In this document: positions 29,095 through 37,819 of the stretch, in pieces
Layout of the letters: every line of letters starts with the position of its first letter
Numbering within the stretch: the stretch's first letter is position 1
Notes under the pieces: generated by a model
The model's database searches: none
What the model was told of the DNA's origin: nothing
Seen by the model: the letters and a program-made list of their open reading frames with translations, nothing else
Program-made: the position numbers and the translations under genes
From: Pseudomonas putida
Lineage (GTDB): Bacteria > Pseudomonadota > Gammaproteobacteria > Pseudomonadales > Pseudomonadaceae
Direction: 5' to 3'
Assembly: GCF_002025705.1 (NCBI RefSeq)
Contig: NZ_CP018846.1
Span: 3,835,501-3,899,500 of the forward strand
DNA length: 64,000 nucleotides

Positions 29095-29916
29095 CTAATG
29101 TTTTGGGGCGTCCGCCTGCACTTGCATCTGCGCTTTCCAACGCTCGACATTACGTTGCAGTACGGCTTCGGACGCGCCGGAGATCGGCAATTCTGTCAGC
29201 TTTTTTGCCAGTTGCCCACGCAACCACGCGTCATTGCAGGCCGAATTGTGCGACACGGCCAGGTACAGGCCCGGGCGATCCACCGGCAAGCCGCGCGCGA
29301 TGAGATTGTTACTCATGCCCAGGCCCTGGGTCATGGCCATGCCCGAATAGCGCCCGGCCAACACATAGTCGACCTGGCCCAGCACCAGTTTCTGGAAGGC
29401 CTGGGTGAGGTTTTGCGCCGGCACCAGCTTGAGCTGGGCCTTGGCGAAGGCAGTGAACGCAGGGGTCAGGCGCGCGCGCTCGGACAGGCTGCCCTGATAC
29501 CTGGCCAGGTCAGCCGGGCCATCGAACTCCAGCGCGGCGTCATGGCGGGTCCAGACCAGGTATTCATTGAGCTGCAGGGGTGGATGAATGTAGTCCAGCG
29601 CGGTCAGCTGCTCCACTTGCATGGGGGTATCGAGCAGCAGGTCCATGCGCCCGCTGCGCACCTCTTCCAGCGCCTGATCGCGACGACCGGCACTGAGTAC
29701 CTCGACTTTCACCCCCAGCTCGCCGAGAACCTGGCGCAACAGGTCGACATTGGCGCCGATCAGGTGTTTCGGGTCGCTTGGGTCCTGCCAGGAGTATGGC
29801 GGTGCGTCCGGGCTGCCAGTCGCCACCAGGCGCTCGCACTTACCTGCCGCCATCACCATTGGCGACAGCATTGCCACCATGCATGCCAGCACCTTGCCCG
29901 CGTTGCGCAACACCAT
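29095..29916 (-). CDS. Periplasmic solute-binding protein, family 3-like
   Basis: The 273-residue protein has a signal peptide (cleavage after about MVMAAG) and a bilobal SBP_bac_3 fold. Typical segments are LVATGSPDAPPYSWQDPSDPKHLIGANVDLLRQVL, MDLLLDTPMQVEQLTALDYIHPPL and the hinge region YQGSLSERARL. No ABC permease or ATPase is next to it; instead it heads an operon with two envelope lipoproteins. It may therefore be a sensor-like or structural binding protein rather than a transporter component. The ligand, most often an amino acid in this family, cannot be read from the sequence. Confidence 0.8.
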   Translation of the reverse strand: MVLRNAGKVLACMVAMLSPMVMAAGKCERLVATGSPDAPPYSWQDPSDPKHLIGANVDLLRQVLGELGVKVEVLSAGRRDQALEEVRSGRMDLLLDTPMQVEQLTALDYIHPPLQLNEYLVWTRHDAALEFDGPADLARYQGSLSERARLTPAFTAFAKAQLKLVPAQNLTQAFQKLVLGQVDYVLAGRYSGMAMTQGLGMSNNLIARGLPVDRPGLYLAVSHNSACNDAWLRGQLAKKLTELPISGASEAVLQRNVERWKAQMQVQADAPKH

Positions 29917-29937
29917 CCTTCACTCCTTGCACGGCAA

Positions 29938-29975
29938 CAAAAAAGCCCGGCCCTCATTGTGAGGGCCGGGCTTCT
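29938..29975 (-). terminator. Rho-independent terminator of etfBA
   Basis: AAGCCCGGCCCTC / GAGGGCCGGGCTTTTTT is a 13-bp stem on the minus strand about 20 bases after etfA. Confidence 0.92.
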
Positions 29976-29995
29976 TTATAAGTGAAGCAGGCGGA

Positions 29996-30925
29996 TCAGA
30001 CCAGCTTTTCCAGCTCTGGAACGGCTTCGAACAGGTCTGCGACCAGGCCGTAATCGGCTACCTGGAAGATCGGCGCTTCTTCATCCTTGTTGATCGCGAC
30101 GATCACCTTGGAATCCTTCATGCCGGCCAGGTGCTGGATCGCGCCGGAGATACCGACGGCGATGTACAGCTGAGGGGCAACGATCTTGCCGGTCTGGCCG
30201 ACCTGCATGTCGTTCGGCACGAAGCCCGCGTCGACCGCGGCGCGCGAGGCACCGACAGCGGCGCCGAGCTTGTCGGCCAGGCTGTACAGGTGCTTGAAGT
30301 TGTCACCGTTGCCCATGCCACGGCCGCCGGAAACGACGATCTTGGCAGCAGTCAGCTCTGGACGGTCGGACTTGGCCAGCTCTTCGCCAACGAAGGCCGA
30401 GATACCGGCGTTGTGCGCCGCAGCCACCGCTTCGACGGCAGCCGAGCCACCTTCAGCGGCCACGGCGTCGAAGCCGGTGGTACGCACAGTGATGACCTTG
30501 ATGGCCGCGCTCGATTGCACGGTGGCAATGGCGTTACCGGCGTAGATCGGGCGCTTGAAGGTGTCGGCGGATTCGACCGAGATGATCTCGGAAATCTGGT
30601 CCACGTCCAGCAGCGCGGCAACGCGCGGCAGGATGTTCTTGCCGTTGGTGGTAGCCGGGGCCAGCACGTGGCTGTAGCCCTTGGCCAGCTCGACGATCAG
30701 CGGCGCGACGTTTTCCGGCAGCACGTGGGCGTAGGCGGCGTTATCGGCAACCAGCACCTTGGCCACGCCTGCGATCTTGGCAGCGGATTCGGCGACGCCA
30801 CCGACGTTCTGGCCAGCGACCAGCACGTGCACATCACCATCAATCTTGGCGGCAGCGGCGACAGTGTTCAGGGTGGCCGGGGCTACGGCACCTTTTTCGT
30901 ATTCAGCGACAACCAGGATAGTCAT
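29996..30925 (-). CDS. etfA: Electron transfer flavoprotein alpha subunit EtfA
   Basis: The 309-residue alpha subunit holds the FAD of ETF, the soluble carrier that collects electrons from acyl-CoA and other dehydrogenases. The C-terminal FAD-binding signature is clear: [38 protein letters not shown], then [29 protein letters not shown]. It abuts etfB (TAAATG), so the two subunits are made together. Electrons go on to the ETF-quinone oxidoreductase encoded divergently 550 bp away. Confidence 0.97.
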   Translation of the reverse strand: MTILVVAEYEKGAVAPATLNTVAAAAKIDGDVHVLVAGQNVGGVAESAAKIAGVAKVLVADNAAYAHVLPENVAPLIVELAKGYSHVLAPATTNGKNILPRVAALLDVDQISEIISVESADTFKRPIYAGNAIATVQSSAAIKVITVRTTGFDAVAAEGGSAAVEAVAAAHNAGISAFVGEELAKSDRPELTAAKIVVSGGRGMGNGDNFKHLYSLADKLGAAVGASRAAVDAGFVPNDMQVGQTGKIVAPQLYIAVGISGAIQHLAGMKDSKVIVAINKDEEAPIFQVADYGLVADLFEAVPELEKLV

Positions 30926-31675
30926 TTAGATTACCTTCGCTTCGTTCTTCAGCTTCTCGACCAGTTCGGCCACCGATTTGACCTTGATGCCAGCGCTGCG
31001 GGCAGCCGGGGCTTCAACCTTCAGGGTCTTGGTGGTGGAGGCCAGGGAAACGCCCAGCGCGTCTGGCGTGACGGTTTCCAGCGGCTTCTTCTTGGCCTTC
31101 ATGATGTTCGGCAGCGACGCGTAGCGTGGCTCGTTCAGGCGCAGGTCGGTGGTGACGATGGCTGGCAGGTTCAGCGATACGGTCTGCAGGCCGCCATCGA
31201 TTTCACGGGTGACGTTCAGCTTGTCGCCAGCGACTTCGACCTTGGAGGCGAAGGTGCCCTGGGCGAAGCCGGTCAGCGCAGCCAGCATCTGGCCGGTCTG
31301 GTTGTTGTCACTGTCGATGGCCTGCTTGCCGAGGATGACCAGCTGTGGCTGCTCTTTGTCGACAACGGCTTTCAGTGCCTTGGCCACGGCCAGGGAATTC
31401 AGCTCGTCAGAGGCTTCGACCAGGATGGCACGGTCGGCACCCAGGGCCAGGGCAGTACGCAGCTGCTCCTGAGCAGTGGTCGGGCCGACGGAGACGACGA
31501 CGATCTCGGTCGCGACGCCCTTTTCCTTCAGGCGTACGGCTTCTTCCACGGCGATTTCGCAGAAGGGGTTCATGGACATTTTGACGTTAGCAAGGTCGAC
31601 GCCGGAGTTGTCCGCCTTGACGCGAACCTTGACGTTGTAGTCGACCACTCGTTTGACAGCTACAAGAACCTTCAT
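30926..31675 (-). CDS. etfB: Electron transfer flavoprotein beta subunit EtfB
   Basis: The 249-residue beta subunit binds AMP and docks the client dehydrogenases. It begins [19 protein letters not shown], with the family signature around [26 protein letters not shown] and the recognition-loop region [17 protein letters not shown]. It is the first gene of etfBA, transcribed leftward from the intergenic region shared with the ETF-quinone oxidoreductase gene. Confidence 0.97.
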   Translation of the reverse strand: MKVLVAVKRVVDYNVKVRVKADNSGVDLANVKMSMNPFCEIAVEEAVRLKEKGVATEIVVVSVGPTTAQEQLRTALALGADRAILVEASDELNSLAVAKALKAVVDKEQPQLVILGKQAIDSDNNQTGQMLAALTGFAQGTFASKVEVAGDKLNVTREIDGGLQTVSLNLPAIVTTDLRLNEPRYASLPNIMKAKKKPLETVTPDALGVSLASTTKTLKVEAPAARSAGIKVKSVAELVEKLKNEAKVI

Positions 31676-32050
31676 GGATTCCTCGTTACTCTCCGGTGAA
31701 TAGATAGTCGCCTGGGGCTGAGCCCGGCGATGCGCGTGGGTACAAGGGCACCTCTAAAAACGTACCGGGAGGGGCAAACTTCATGGTGACCGAACAGTCT
31801 TGTCGCGACTGTTGCGGCAAATACCCACGGGTCATTTTCTGTCGTGGCGTGTAAACTCCACTACAAACCGGCCAAAAGCCGCAAAACCCTGCTCCACACC
31901 TGGTCTTTAGAGGTGTACCTGCGCCCGGCTGCAAGCCTACGGCGAACGTAAAACCGCTCGTATCTTGACCGTAACACCCAATCCGGTCAATACGGCAAAT
32001 CGGTCACCCTCCAGCCGTGTTCCTGTGATTTTACTGGGCTCCGGCAAATT
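31676..32050. other. Non-coding divergent region etfB / ETF-QO
   Basis: The roughly 550-bp gap between the two divergent etf units has no credible gene. It contains an inverted repeat of CACCTCTAAA (31749-31758) and TTTAGAGGTG (31906-31915) on the etfB side. The right end carries the ETF-QO promoter and a PsrA-like operator, listed separately. No clear etfB promoter could be chosen. Confidence 0.5.
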
Positions 32051-32065
32051 CAAACAAACGTTTGT
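32051..32065. promoter_or_regulatory. PsrA-like operator
   Basis: CAAACAAACGTTTG fits the published PsrA pattern (G/C)AAAC-N2-4-GTTT(G/C) and contains a perfect 12-bp palindrome ACAAACGTTTGT (32054-32065). It lies immediately upstream of the -35 box of the ETF-QO promoter. PsrA is the fatty-acid-responsive TetR regulator of Pseudomonas. Confidence 0.65.
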
Positions 32066-32066
32066 A

Positions 32067-32095
32067 TTGGACCCGCCAAGTGGTGTAGATATAAT
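32067..32095 (+). promoter_or_regulatory. Predicted sigma-70 promoter of the ETF-QO gene
   Basis: -35 TTGGAC (32067-32072), a 17-base spacer and a perfect -10 TATAAT (32090-32095) lie about 130 bases before the start codon. Confidence 0.7.
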
Positions 32096-32223
32096 GCGCG
32101 CCAAGACAAAACGGTGTAGTCCGTCCATTGCGTAGCTACAGTTTCGCGCCAGTGAAGCGCCCCGCACGCAAGCACCCATAAGACAAAGCAACAGCACGAG
32201 CCTTGATGAGTAGGAGAGAACCT

Positions 32224-33888
32224 GTGGAACGCGAATACATGGAATTCGACGTGGTCATCGTCGGCGCAGGCCCCGCGGGCCTGTCCGCCGCCTGCCGCCT
32301 GAAGCAGAAGGCCGCCGAAGCCGGTAGCGAGATCAGCGTCTGCGTGGTGGAAAAAGGCTCCGAAGTAGGTGCTCATATTCTTTCCGGCGCGGTCTTCGAA
32401 CCCCGCGCCCTGAACGAGCTGTTCCCTGACTGGAAAGAGCTCGGCGCGCCGCTCAACACTGAAGTGAAGCGCGACGATATCTATGTGCTCAAGGACGCCG
32501 GCAGCTCGACCAAGGTCCCGGACCTGTTCGTGCCCAAGACCATGCACAACCACGGCAACTACATCATCTCCCTGGGCAACCTGTGCCGCTGGCTGGCCCA
32601 GCAGGCCGAGAACCTGGGCGTGGAAATCTACCCTGGCTTCGCGGCCCAGGAAGCGCTGTTCGATGAAAACGGCGTTGTGCGCGGCATCGTCACTGGCGAC
32701 CTCGGCGTCGACCGTGAAGGCAACCCGAAAGACGGCCTGTACACTCCGGGCATGGAGCTGCGCGCCAAGTACACCCTGTTCGCCGAAGGCTGCCGTGGCC
32801 ATATCGGCAAGCAGCTGATCAAGCGCTTCGACCTCGACAGCGAATCCGACGTCCAGCACTACGGCATCGGCCTCAAGGAAATCTGGGAAATCGACCCGGC
32901 CAAGCACGAGCAGGGCCTGGTGGTGCACACCGCTGGGTGGCCGCTGGACGTGACCAGCAAGGACAACACCGGCGGTTCGTTCCTCTATCACCTGGAAAAC
33001 AACCAGGTGGTGGTCGGCCTGATCGTCGACCTGTCCTACGCCAACCCCTACCTGTCGCCGTTCGACGAATTCCAGCGCCTCAAGCACCACCCGGTGATGA
33101 AGCAGTATCTCGAAGGCGGCAAGCGCATCAGCTATGGTGCTCGCGCCATCTGCAAGGGCGGCCTGAACTCGCTGCCGAAGATGGTCTTCAACGGCGGCGC
33201 ACTGATCGGCTGCGACCTCGGCACCTTGAACTTCTCCAAGATCAAGGGCAGCCACACCGCGATGAAGTCCGGCATGCTTGCTGCCGAAGCGGTCGCCGAC
33301 GCACTGATCGCCGGCAGCGAGGGCGGCGACCAGCTCAATGGCTACGTCAGCGCCTTCAAGGCCAGCTGGCTGTACGAAGAACTGTTCGCCAGCCGCAACT
33401 TCGGCCCGGCACTGCACAAGTTCGGCCCGCTGCTCGGTGGCGCGTTCAACTATGTCGACCAGAACTGGTTCGGCGGCAAGCTGCCCTTCACCCTGCACGA
33501 CACCAAGCCCGACTACGCCTGCCTCAAGCTCGCGGCAGAGTCGAAGAAGATCGACTACCCGAAACCGGACGGCAAACTCAGCTTCGACAAGCTCAGCTCG
33601 GTATTCCTCTCCAGCACCAACCACGAAGAGGAACAACCCTGCCACCTGAAACTGACCGACCCGAACGTGCCGATCGCCAGCAACCTGCCGTTGTACGACG
33701 AGCCGGCCCAGCGCTACTGCCCGGCGGGCGTGTACGAAGTGGTCAGCCAGGAGGACGGCAGCAAGCGCTTCCAGATCAACGCGCAGAACTGCGTGCACTG
33801 CAAGACTTGCGACATCAAGGACCCGGCCCAGAACATCACCTGGGTCACCCCTGAAGGCGCCGGCGGGCCGAACTACCCGAACATGTAA
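32224..33888 (+). CDS. Electron transfer flavoprotein-ubiquinone oxidoreductase
   Basis: The 554-residue inner-membrane-associated enzyme takes electrons from ETF and reduces ubiquinone. It has an N-terminal FAD motif VVIVGAGPAGLSAACRL, the ubiquinone-binding GAHILSGAVFEPRAL region and GCDLGTLNFSKIKGSHTAMKSGMLAAEA. The C-terminal 4Fe-4S site is RYCPAGVYEV ... NCVHCKTCDIKDPAQNITWV. Start choice: GTG at 32224, preceded by TAGGAGAG at good spacing and beginning the conserved EREYMEFDVVIVGAG; an upstream in-frame TTG is rejected. It is divergent from etfBA and has its own terminator. Confidence 0.96.
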   Translation: MEREYMEFDVVIVGAGPAGLSAACRLKQKAAEAGSEISVCVVEKGSEVGAHILSGAVFEPRALNELFPDWKELGAPLNTEVKRDDIYVLKDAGSSTKVPDLFVPKTMHNHGNYIISLGNLCRWLAQQAENLGVEIYPGFAAQEALFDENGVVRGIVTGDLGVDREGNPKDGLYTPGMELRAKYTLFAEGCRGHIGKQLIKRFDLDSESDVQHYGIGLKEIWEIDPAKHEQGLVVHTAGWPLDVTSKDNTGGSFLYHLENNQVVVGLIVDLSYANPYLSPFDEFQRLKHHPVMKQYLEGGKRISYGARAICKGGLNSLPKMVFNGGALIGCDLGTLNFSKIKGSHTAMKSGMLAAEAVADALIAGSEGGDQLNGYVSAFKASWLYEELFASRNFGPALHKFGPLLGGAFNYVDQNWFGGKLPFTLHDTKPDYACLKLAAESKKIDYPKPDGKLSFDKLSSVFLSSTNHEEEQPCHLKLTDPNVPIASNLPLYDEPAQRYCPAGVYEVVSQEDGSKRFQINAQNCVHCKTCDIKDPAQNITWVTPEGAGGPNYPNM

Positions 33889-33910
33889 GCAAGCCCTGCC
33901 ATTGCAAAAG

Positions 33911-33941
33911 AAGCCCCGTTCGCAGAGTTCGGGGCTTTCTT
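33911..33941 (+). terminator. Rho-independent terminator of the ETF-QO gene
   Basis: AAGCCCCG / CGGGGCTTTCTT stem-loop lies 22 bases after the stop. Confidence 0.8.
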
Positions 33942-33970
33942 ATGCCTGGCCCGGCAGCAAAGCTTCAATT

Positions 33971-35626
33971 TCAACGCCTGGAGTGCACTTGCGTCGCACT
34001 GGTGTCCAGCCCTAGTTGTTCAAGCCGCTCGAGCACGTGCCCCAAGCACGCTCCGCCATCAGGTTGGTAGTGGCCCGAAGCATCATTGATCATACCCAGA
34101 AGATCTTGCACGGCCATTTGACCGGCCTGCCTGGAAATCTTCATTTCGCCAGCACAGATTACCGGCTGCCCCCCTCCCAACTGGCTATGGCGAACATACG
34201 CGCTTTGCGGCGCGACCTTGTCCCACCATTTGACAATGATGCTGCCTTGCGGCGTGTAGACCCAGGTATATGAGTCAGCATCGGAACTAGGCTCCAGGTA
34301 GATCGGGCACTTATGCTTCAGATCATAGGCGAGGATTCTGCCGTGCTGCTCGCCAATCAATTGGCATATGCCCTCAATGCTACTGGGGTCGTACGAACGC
34401 CAGGCGAGCCAGTCGCCCAGCATTTGCTTCCACTGCACCGGGTAAGTAAAACCTGCAAAGTCCAGTGGTCCATCTTGCCCCTCGCGTCGCCAATCAAGCC
34501 AGTTTAGCGCCCCCTTCCATGAGGCTCCGCGCCCTGGCAGCAGCCAAGGCCCTTGAGACCCCAGGAGCCGATTGCTGAGAAGCTCGTTGACCACAAGATC
34601 CAGCGCATTCATGCGCCAGGCGGGGCCATAACCATGGCTGCTCTCTTGATACAACGCTACTGTCTGTAGCTCATCGGCATATATCGTTCGCCCAGGAAAC
34701 ATGGCTGACAAGTCCACTTCAACCTGTAATACCGAACCGCGTTCGAAATTGCCGGCCAGAAACTGACGATGAGAACTTCCATTGATGGAGAACCGCACAC
34801 TGTCGCTGGTACCGGCACGATAATCATTGGCAACCTGCACCCGTAGAACAAGCTTATTGACTACCATCCCGGCGGCCCTCTCACGCACCGCCACATCAGG
34901 CAGTACAACTTGCCACTGTGTTTCCGGCGATGCTGCACCCTGCTCTTGCAACCAAAGATCACCATTCAAACCATCAGCACACAAGCTTTGCGTGCTGTTG
35001 TCATAAAATAATGCTCCCCGCGGGGATAAATGCCACTTGTCACTGCCCAGCACTACAGGCTTACAGCGGATTCCCATGCCGAGAACTTGCCGCGAAGCAA
35101 CATGAGTCAACGTCCCGTTTTTGTACTCCCAGCGCATCGCAAGCGGATCAGCCAGTGCGGCCATGCGCACACCCGCTTCATCAGCGACGAGATAATCATG
35201 GCCATTGCGCAGGCAGAACGGGATGCCGGTCGGAAGACCTTCAGTAGGCCCCGCAGCCCCTTCTCTTCCATCCAACTGGTCCAATGAAAGATGGGAGACT
35301 TCAAATTGCCGATCACTCGAATCGATCAGCATCATGGATACGCCTGTCGGTGCTTCGCGAATGTCGACGACATGGCGAAAGTCAGCCAGTTTTTGGGCGC
35401 CGGTCAAATTGACCCCGCCGCCGTAAACCACAAGCCAGGCCACATCGTGATGGTCTTTGTCGTCAAACACACACGCGACGTTTTTCTCCCATGTAATTAC
35501 AGGAGTCGTCGGAGCGACAACGCTCTCAGGCGTGGGGGCATCATGATGAATACCCGAAAAGAGCATGTTCGGAGGAATATCGGGCAGTTGTTCGCGAGTC
35601 TTCCACTTCACGTGAAATCTGTACAT
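33971..35626 (-). CDS. Uncharacterised 551-residue protein with trefoil-like and PLAT-like regions
   Basis: I do not recognise this gene. The 551 residues carry no signal peptide or membrane helix. About residues 128-235 look like a beta-trefoil or ricin-like segment (FCLRNGHDYLVADEAG, WEYKNGTLTHVASRQVLGM, WHLSPRGALFYDN). About 245-345 resemble a PLAT/LH2 lipid- or protein-binding beta-sandwich (LVLRVQVANDYRAGTSDSVRFSI, FLAGNFERGSVLQVEVDL, WRMNALDLVVNELL). The C-terminal 50 residues contain AGEMKISRQAGQ and INDASGHYQP, like the SGHY-P motif seen in some bacterial toxin-like and plant IQM-type proteins. GGAGACAAG precedes the ATG at 35626. G+C looks a little lower than in the neighbours. Role unknown; secreted effector or surface protein is a guess. 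Confidence 0.6.
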   Translation of the reverse strand: MYRFHVKWKTREQLPDIPPNMLFSGIHHDAPTPESVVAPTTPVITWEKNVACVFDDKDHHDVAWLVVYGGGVNLTGAQKLADFRHVVDIREAPTGVSMMLIDSSDRQFEVSHLSLDQLDGREGAAGPTEGLPTGIPFCLRNGHDYLVADEAGVRMAALADPLAMRWEYKNGTLTHVASRQVLGMGIRCKPVVLGSDKWHLSPRGALFYDNSTQSLCADGLNGDLWLQEQGAASPETQWQVVLPDVAVRERAAGMVVNKLVLRVQVANDYRAGTSDSVRFSINGSSHRQFLAGNFERGSVLQVEVDLSAMFPGRTIYADELQTVALYQESSHGYGPAWRMNALDLVVNELLSNRLLGSQGPWLLPGRGASWKGALNWLDWRREGQDGPLDFAGFTYPVQWKQMLGDWLAWRSYDPSSIEGICQLIGEQHGRILAYDLKHKCPIYLEPSSDADSYTWVYTPQGSIIVKWWDKVAPQSAYVRHSQLGGGQPVICAGEMKISRQAGQMAVQDLLGMINDASGHYQPDGGACLGHVLERLEQLGLDTSATQVHSRR

Positions 35627-35781
35627 GGCGCTTGTCTCCAGAAGGCAGAATGATGTTCGGCAGTGAACCACCGCTGCAATCTACCCTCGCGCAGAGACGC
35701 GTTATGTGGGCCTTTGGCCTTTGCTTGAACGAATAGCTTACATGCCCTGTAGGCCGTTCGATGCGCCCGGAACACCGTGAC

Positions 35782-37098
35782 TCAGGACATTGTGGTTGCC
35801 GTGGGCTGTGCGCAGTACAAGCGCGTGCGACGACCGAAGTGCACTGCGGTCATCACCCCCACCATGCCCATGATCAGACAGAAGCCGACACACACCCACG
35901 GGCTCCACGGCATCAGCGCGATCAAGGCCAGCGGCGTGGTACTGGCCCAAAGCGCGTAAGCCACGTTGTACGTGAAGGAAATCCCCGAAACGCGGATCTC
36001 GGCCGGGAACAGCCCGACCATCACCGACGGCACCACCCCCACCACGCCACAGGCCAGCCCGGCCAAGGCATAGGCCAGCCAGGTCATGCCCCACTGCCCC
36101 ACCAGGCTGGCGTACAGCGCACCGATGCCCAGCGGCAGCAGCAGGCTGTAGATCATCAGTGCGCGCCAGGCACCCAGGCGGTCGACCAGCAACCCGGCCA
36201 GCACGCAGCCGATATTGAGGAAGACGATGCCTACGCTGCTCAGGGCGAAGGTATGCCCCGCCGTCATGCCAAAGCGTTGCTGCATCACTGTCGGGGTAAT
36301 CACCACCAGTACCACTACTGCAGAAGTCAGCACGCAGGTCAGCAGTGCCGCCGGGATCAACGCCGAACGGTGCTCGCCGAGCACCCGCCGCAGCGGAAAC
36401 TGCACCGGCCGCTCCTGACGCTCGCGCAGGGCCAGGAACACCGGGGTCTCGCTGAGCCAGCGGCGCAGCCATACACCAATCACACCAAACACCCCACCCA
36501 GCAGGAACGGGTAACGCCAGGCATAATCGAGAATCTCCTGCGGCGTGAACACTTGCGCCAGCAGTGTCGCCGTCAGTGCGCCCAGCAGGTAGCCAAAGGT
36601 CAGCCCCGCCTGCAGGAAGCCCAGTGCATAGCCACGACGCCCGTTTGGCGCATGCTCGGCGACGAAGGTCCAGGCGCTCGGCACTTCACCGCCCACCGCA
36701 GCGCCCTGCAGGATGCGCAGCGCCAGCAGGATCAACGGTGCCGCATAGCCAATGTCGGCATAGGTCGGCATCACCCCGATCAGCAGGCACGGCAAGGCCA
36801 TCATCAGGATGCTCAGGCTGAACACCCGCTTGCGCCCGAGGTGGTCGGCAAAATGGGCCATCAGGATGCCGCCCAGCGGCCGCGCCAAGTAGCCGGTAAC
36901 GAAGATGCCGAAGCTCTGCAGCAGACGCAGCCATTCGGGCATTTCCGGCGGGAAGAACAGCTGGCTGAGGGTCAGGGCAAAGAACACGAAGATGATGAAA
37001 TCATAGATTTCCAGCGCGCCGCCCAGTGCCGCCAGGCCCAGGGTCCGGTGGTCGCCGCGGCTGAACCGGGGCGGGCGAGCGGTATCGATGGCAGTCAT
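35782..37098 (-). CDS. MFS transporter, metabolite:H+ symporter (MHS) type
   Basis: The 438-residue protein has 12 hydrophobic segments and the MHS-subfamily features: RRTLGLAA-type opening with ALEIYDFIIFVFFALTLSQLFFP, ARPLGGILMAHFADHLGRKRVF between helices 2 and 3, and GGEVPSAWTFVAEHAPNGRRG after helix 4. Relatives import organic acids, betaines or osmolytes with H+. The substrate is not predictable. The start at 37098 is chosen from the conserved beginning; the open frame upstream overlaps the neighbouring gene. No obvious operon partner is seen apart from the receiver-like gene 70 bp upstream. Confidence 0.85.
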   Translation of the reverse strand: MTAIDTARPPRFSRGDHRTLGLAALGGALEIYDFIIFVFFALTLSQLFFPPEMPEWLRLLQSFGIFVTGYLARPLGGILMAHFADHLGRKRVFSLSILMMALPCLLIGVMPTYADIGYAAPLILLALRILQGAAVGGEVPSAWTFVAEHAPNGRRGYALGFLQAGLTFGYLLGALTATLLAQVFTPQEILDYAWRYPFLLGGVFGVIGVWLRRWLSETPVFLALRERQERPVQFPLRRVLGEHRSALIPAALLTCVLTSAVVVLVVITPTVMQQRFGMTAGHTFALSSVGIVFLNIGCVLAGLLVDRLGAWRALMIYSLLLPLGIGALYASLVGQWGMTWLAYALAGLACGVVGVVPSVMVGLFPAEIRVSGISFTYNVAYALWASTTPLALIALMPWSPWVCVGFCLIMGMVGVMTAVHFGRRTRLYCAQPTATTMS

Positions 37099-37168
37099 GG
37101 CAGAAGTCCGCAGATCGGCAAAGGGCAAGAGGATAACAAATGCCCGCCACCTTGCCCCACCTGAGCCA

Positions 37169-37648
37169 CTAACGGCTGAAGACGGTGTGGCCGAAGTTTC
37201 GCGGTTTGCGCGCATGAACGGCGCCAGCAGCAAGCCCGGAAGGCAGGGCTATCGTGCCAACCAGCACGGGGCTGTCGATGATCGCCATGAAGGATTGCAA
37301 CGCATCGTTGTCGGGCACCTGCGGCAAGCTCACGCTGACGGCCTGGCGCTCGGTTTGCGGCACCACTGGCACCTTCAAGTGGTGCGAATGGTAAAGCAGG
37401 GCATGCTGGATCTGCGTACTGACCCGGCAGAAACGCGCCAGATCGACGCCAGCATGGCTGGCCAGTTCGATGTTGCCCAGCAGCAGGTTGAACGGTTGCA
37501 AGGCGCACTGCACCAGGCGCTGCAACTCTTCAAAAGATTCGACCGGGGCAATCCGGTAATAACCAAGGCCATTGAGCAGTTTTTCCAGCTGCAGGCGCTG
37601 CTGCGGGTGCTCGTCGGCAATCAGGATGCGCAGGGTCTTGTTTGTCAT
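37169..37648 (-). CDS. Receiver-like protein lacking the phospho-acceptor Asp
   Basis: The 159 residues begin as a CheY-like receiver (LRILIADEHPQQRLQLEKLLNGLGY, acidic pair at residues 12-13). At the usual phospho-acceptor position the strand reads FNLLLGNIEL, with Asn (about residue 59) replacing Asp. The conserved Lys of the fifth strand is also not evident. From about residue 100 the sequence no longer resembles a receiver. It is therefore likely a pseudo-receiver that works without phosphorylation, or by binding a small ligand or protein. It is not next to a kinase. Pseudomonas genomes contain similar proteins, but I know of no assigned role. Confidence 0.65.
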   Translation of the reverse strand: MTNKTLRILIADEHPQQRLQLEKLLNGLGYYRIAPVESFEELQRLVQCALQPFNLLLGNIELASHAGVDLARFCRVSTQIQHALLYHSHHLKVPVVPQTERQAVSVSLPQVPDNDALQSFMAIIDSPVLVGTIALPSGLAAGAVHARKPRNFGHTVFSR

Positions 37649-37819
37649 TGTCGGACCTGGGCCGTCAGGTGAATTAGGGAAAGCTCCCTGACCAAACTGC
37701 GCCAGAAACAGGCAACCGCCAGGGCTGCACCTGGAGGGGTCAATCTAGATAGTTGTCGGGAAAGCGGGAGAAATCAAGTGGCCATCACACAGAATTTTCA
37801 CCTGCCCTTCACCCCGCGT
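37649..37819. other. Intergenic region between the ECF sigma factor and the receiver-like gene
   Basis: No gene is seen in these 171 bp. A hairpin-prone segment GTCAGG ... CCTGAC (37664-37693) lies close to the receiver-like gene start. I see no T-tract terminator for the sigma factor gene. Confidence 0.4.
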
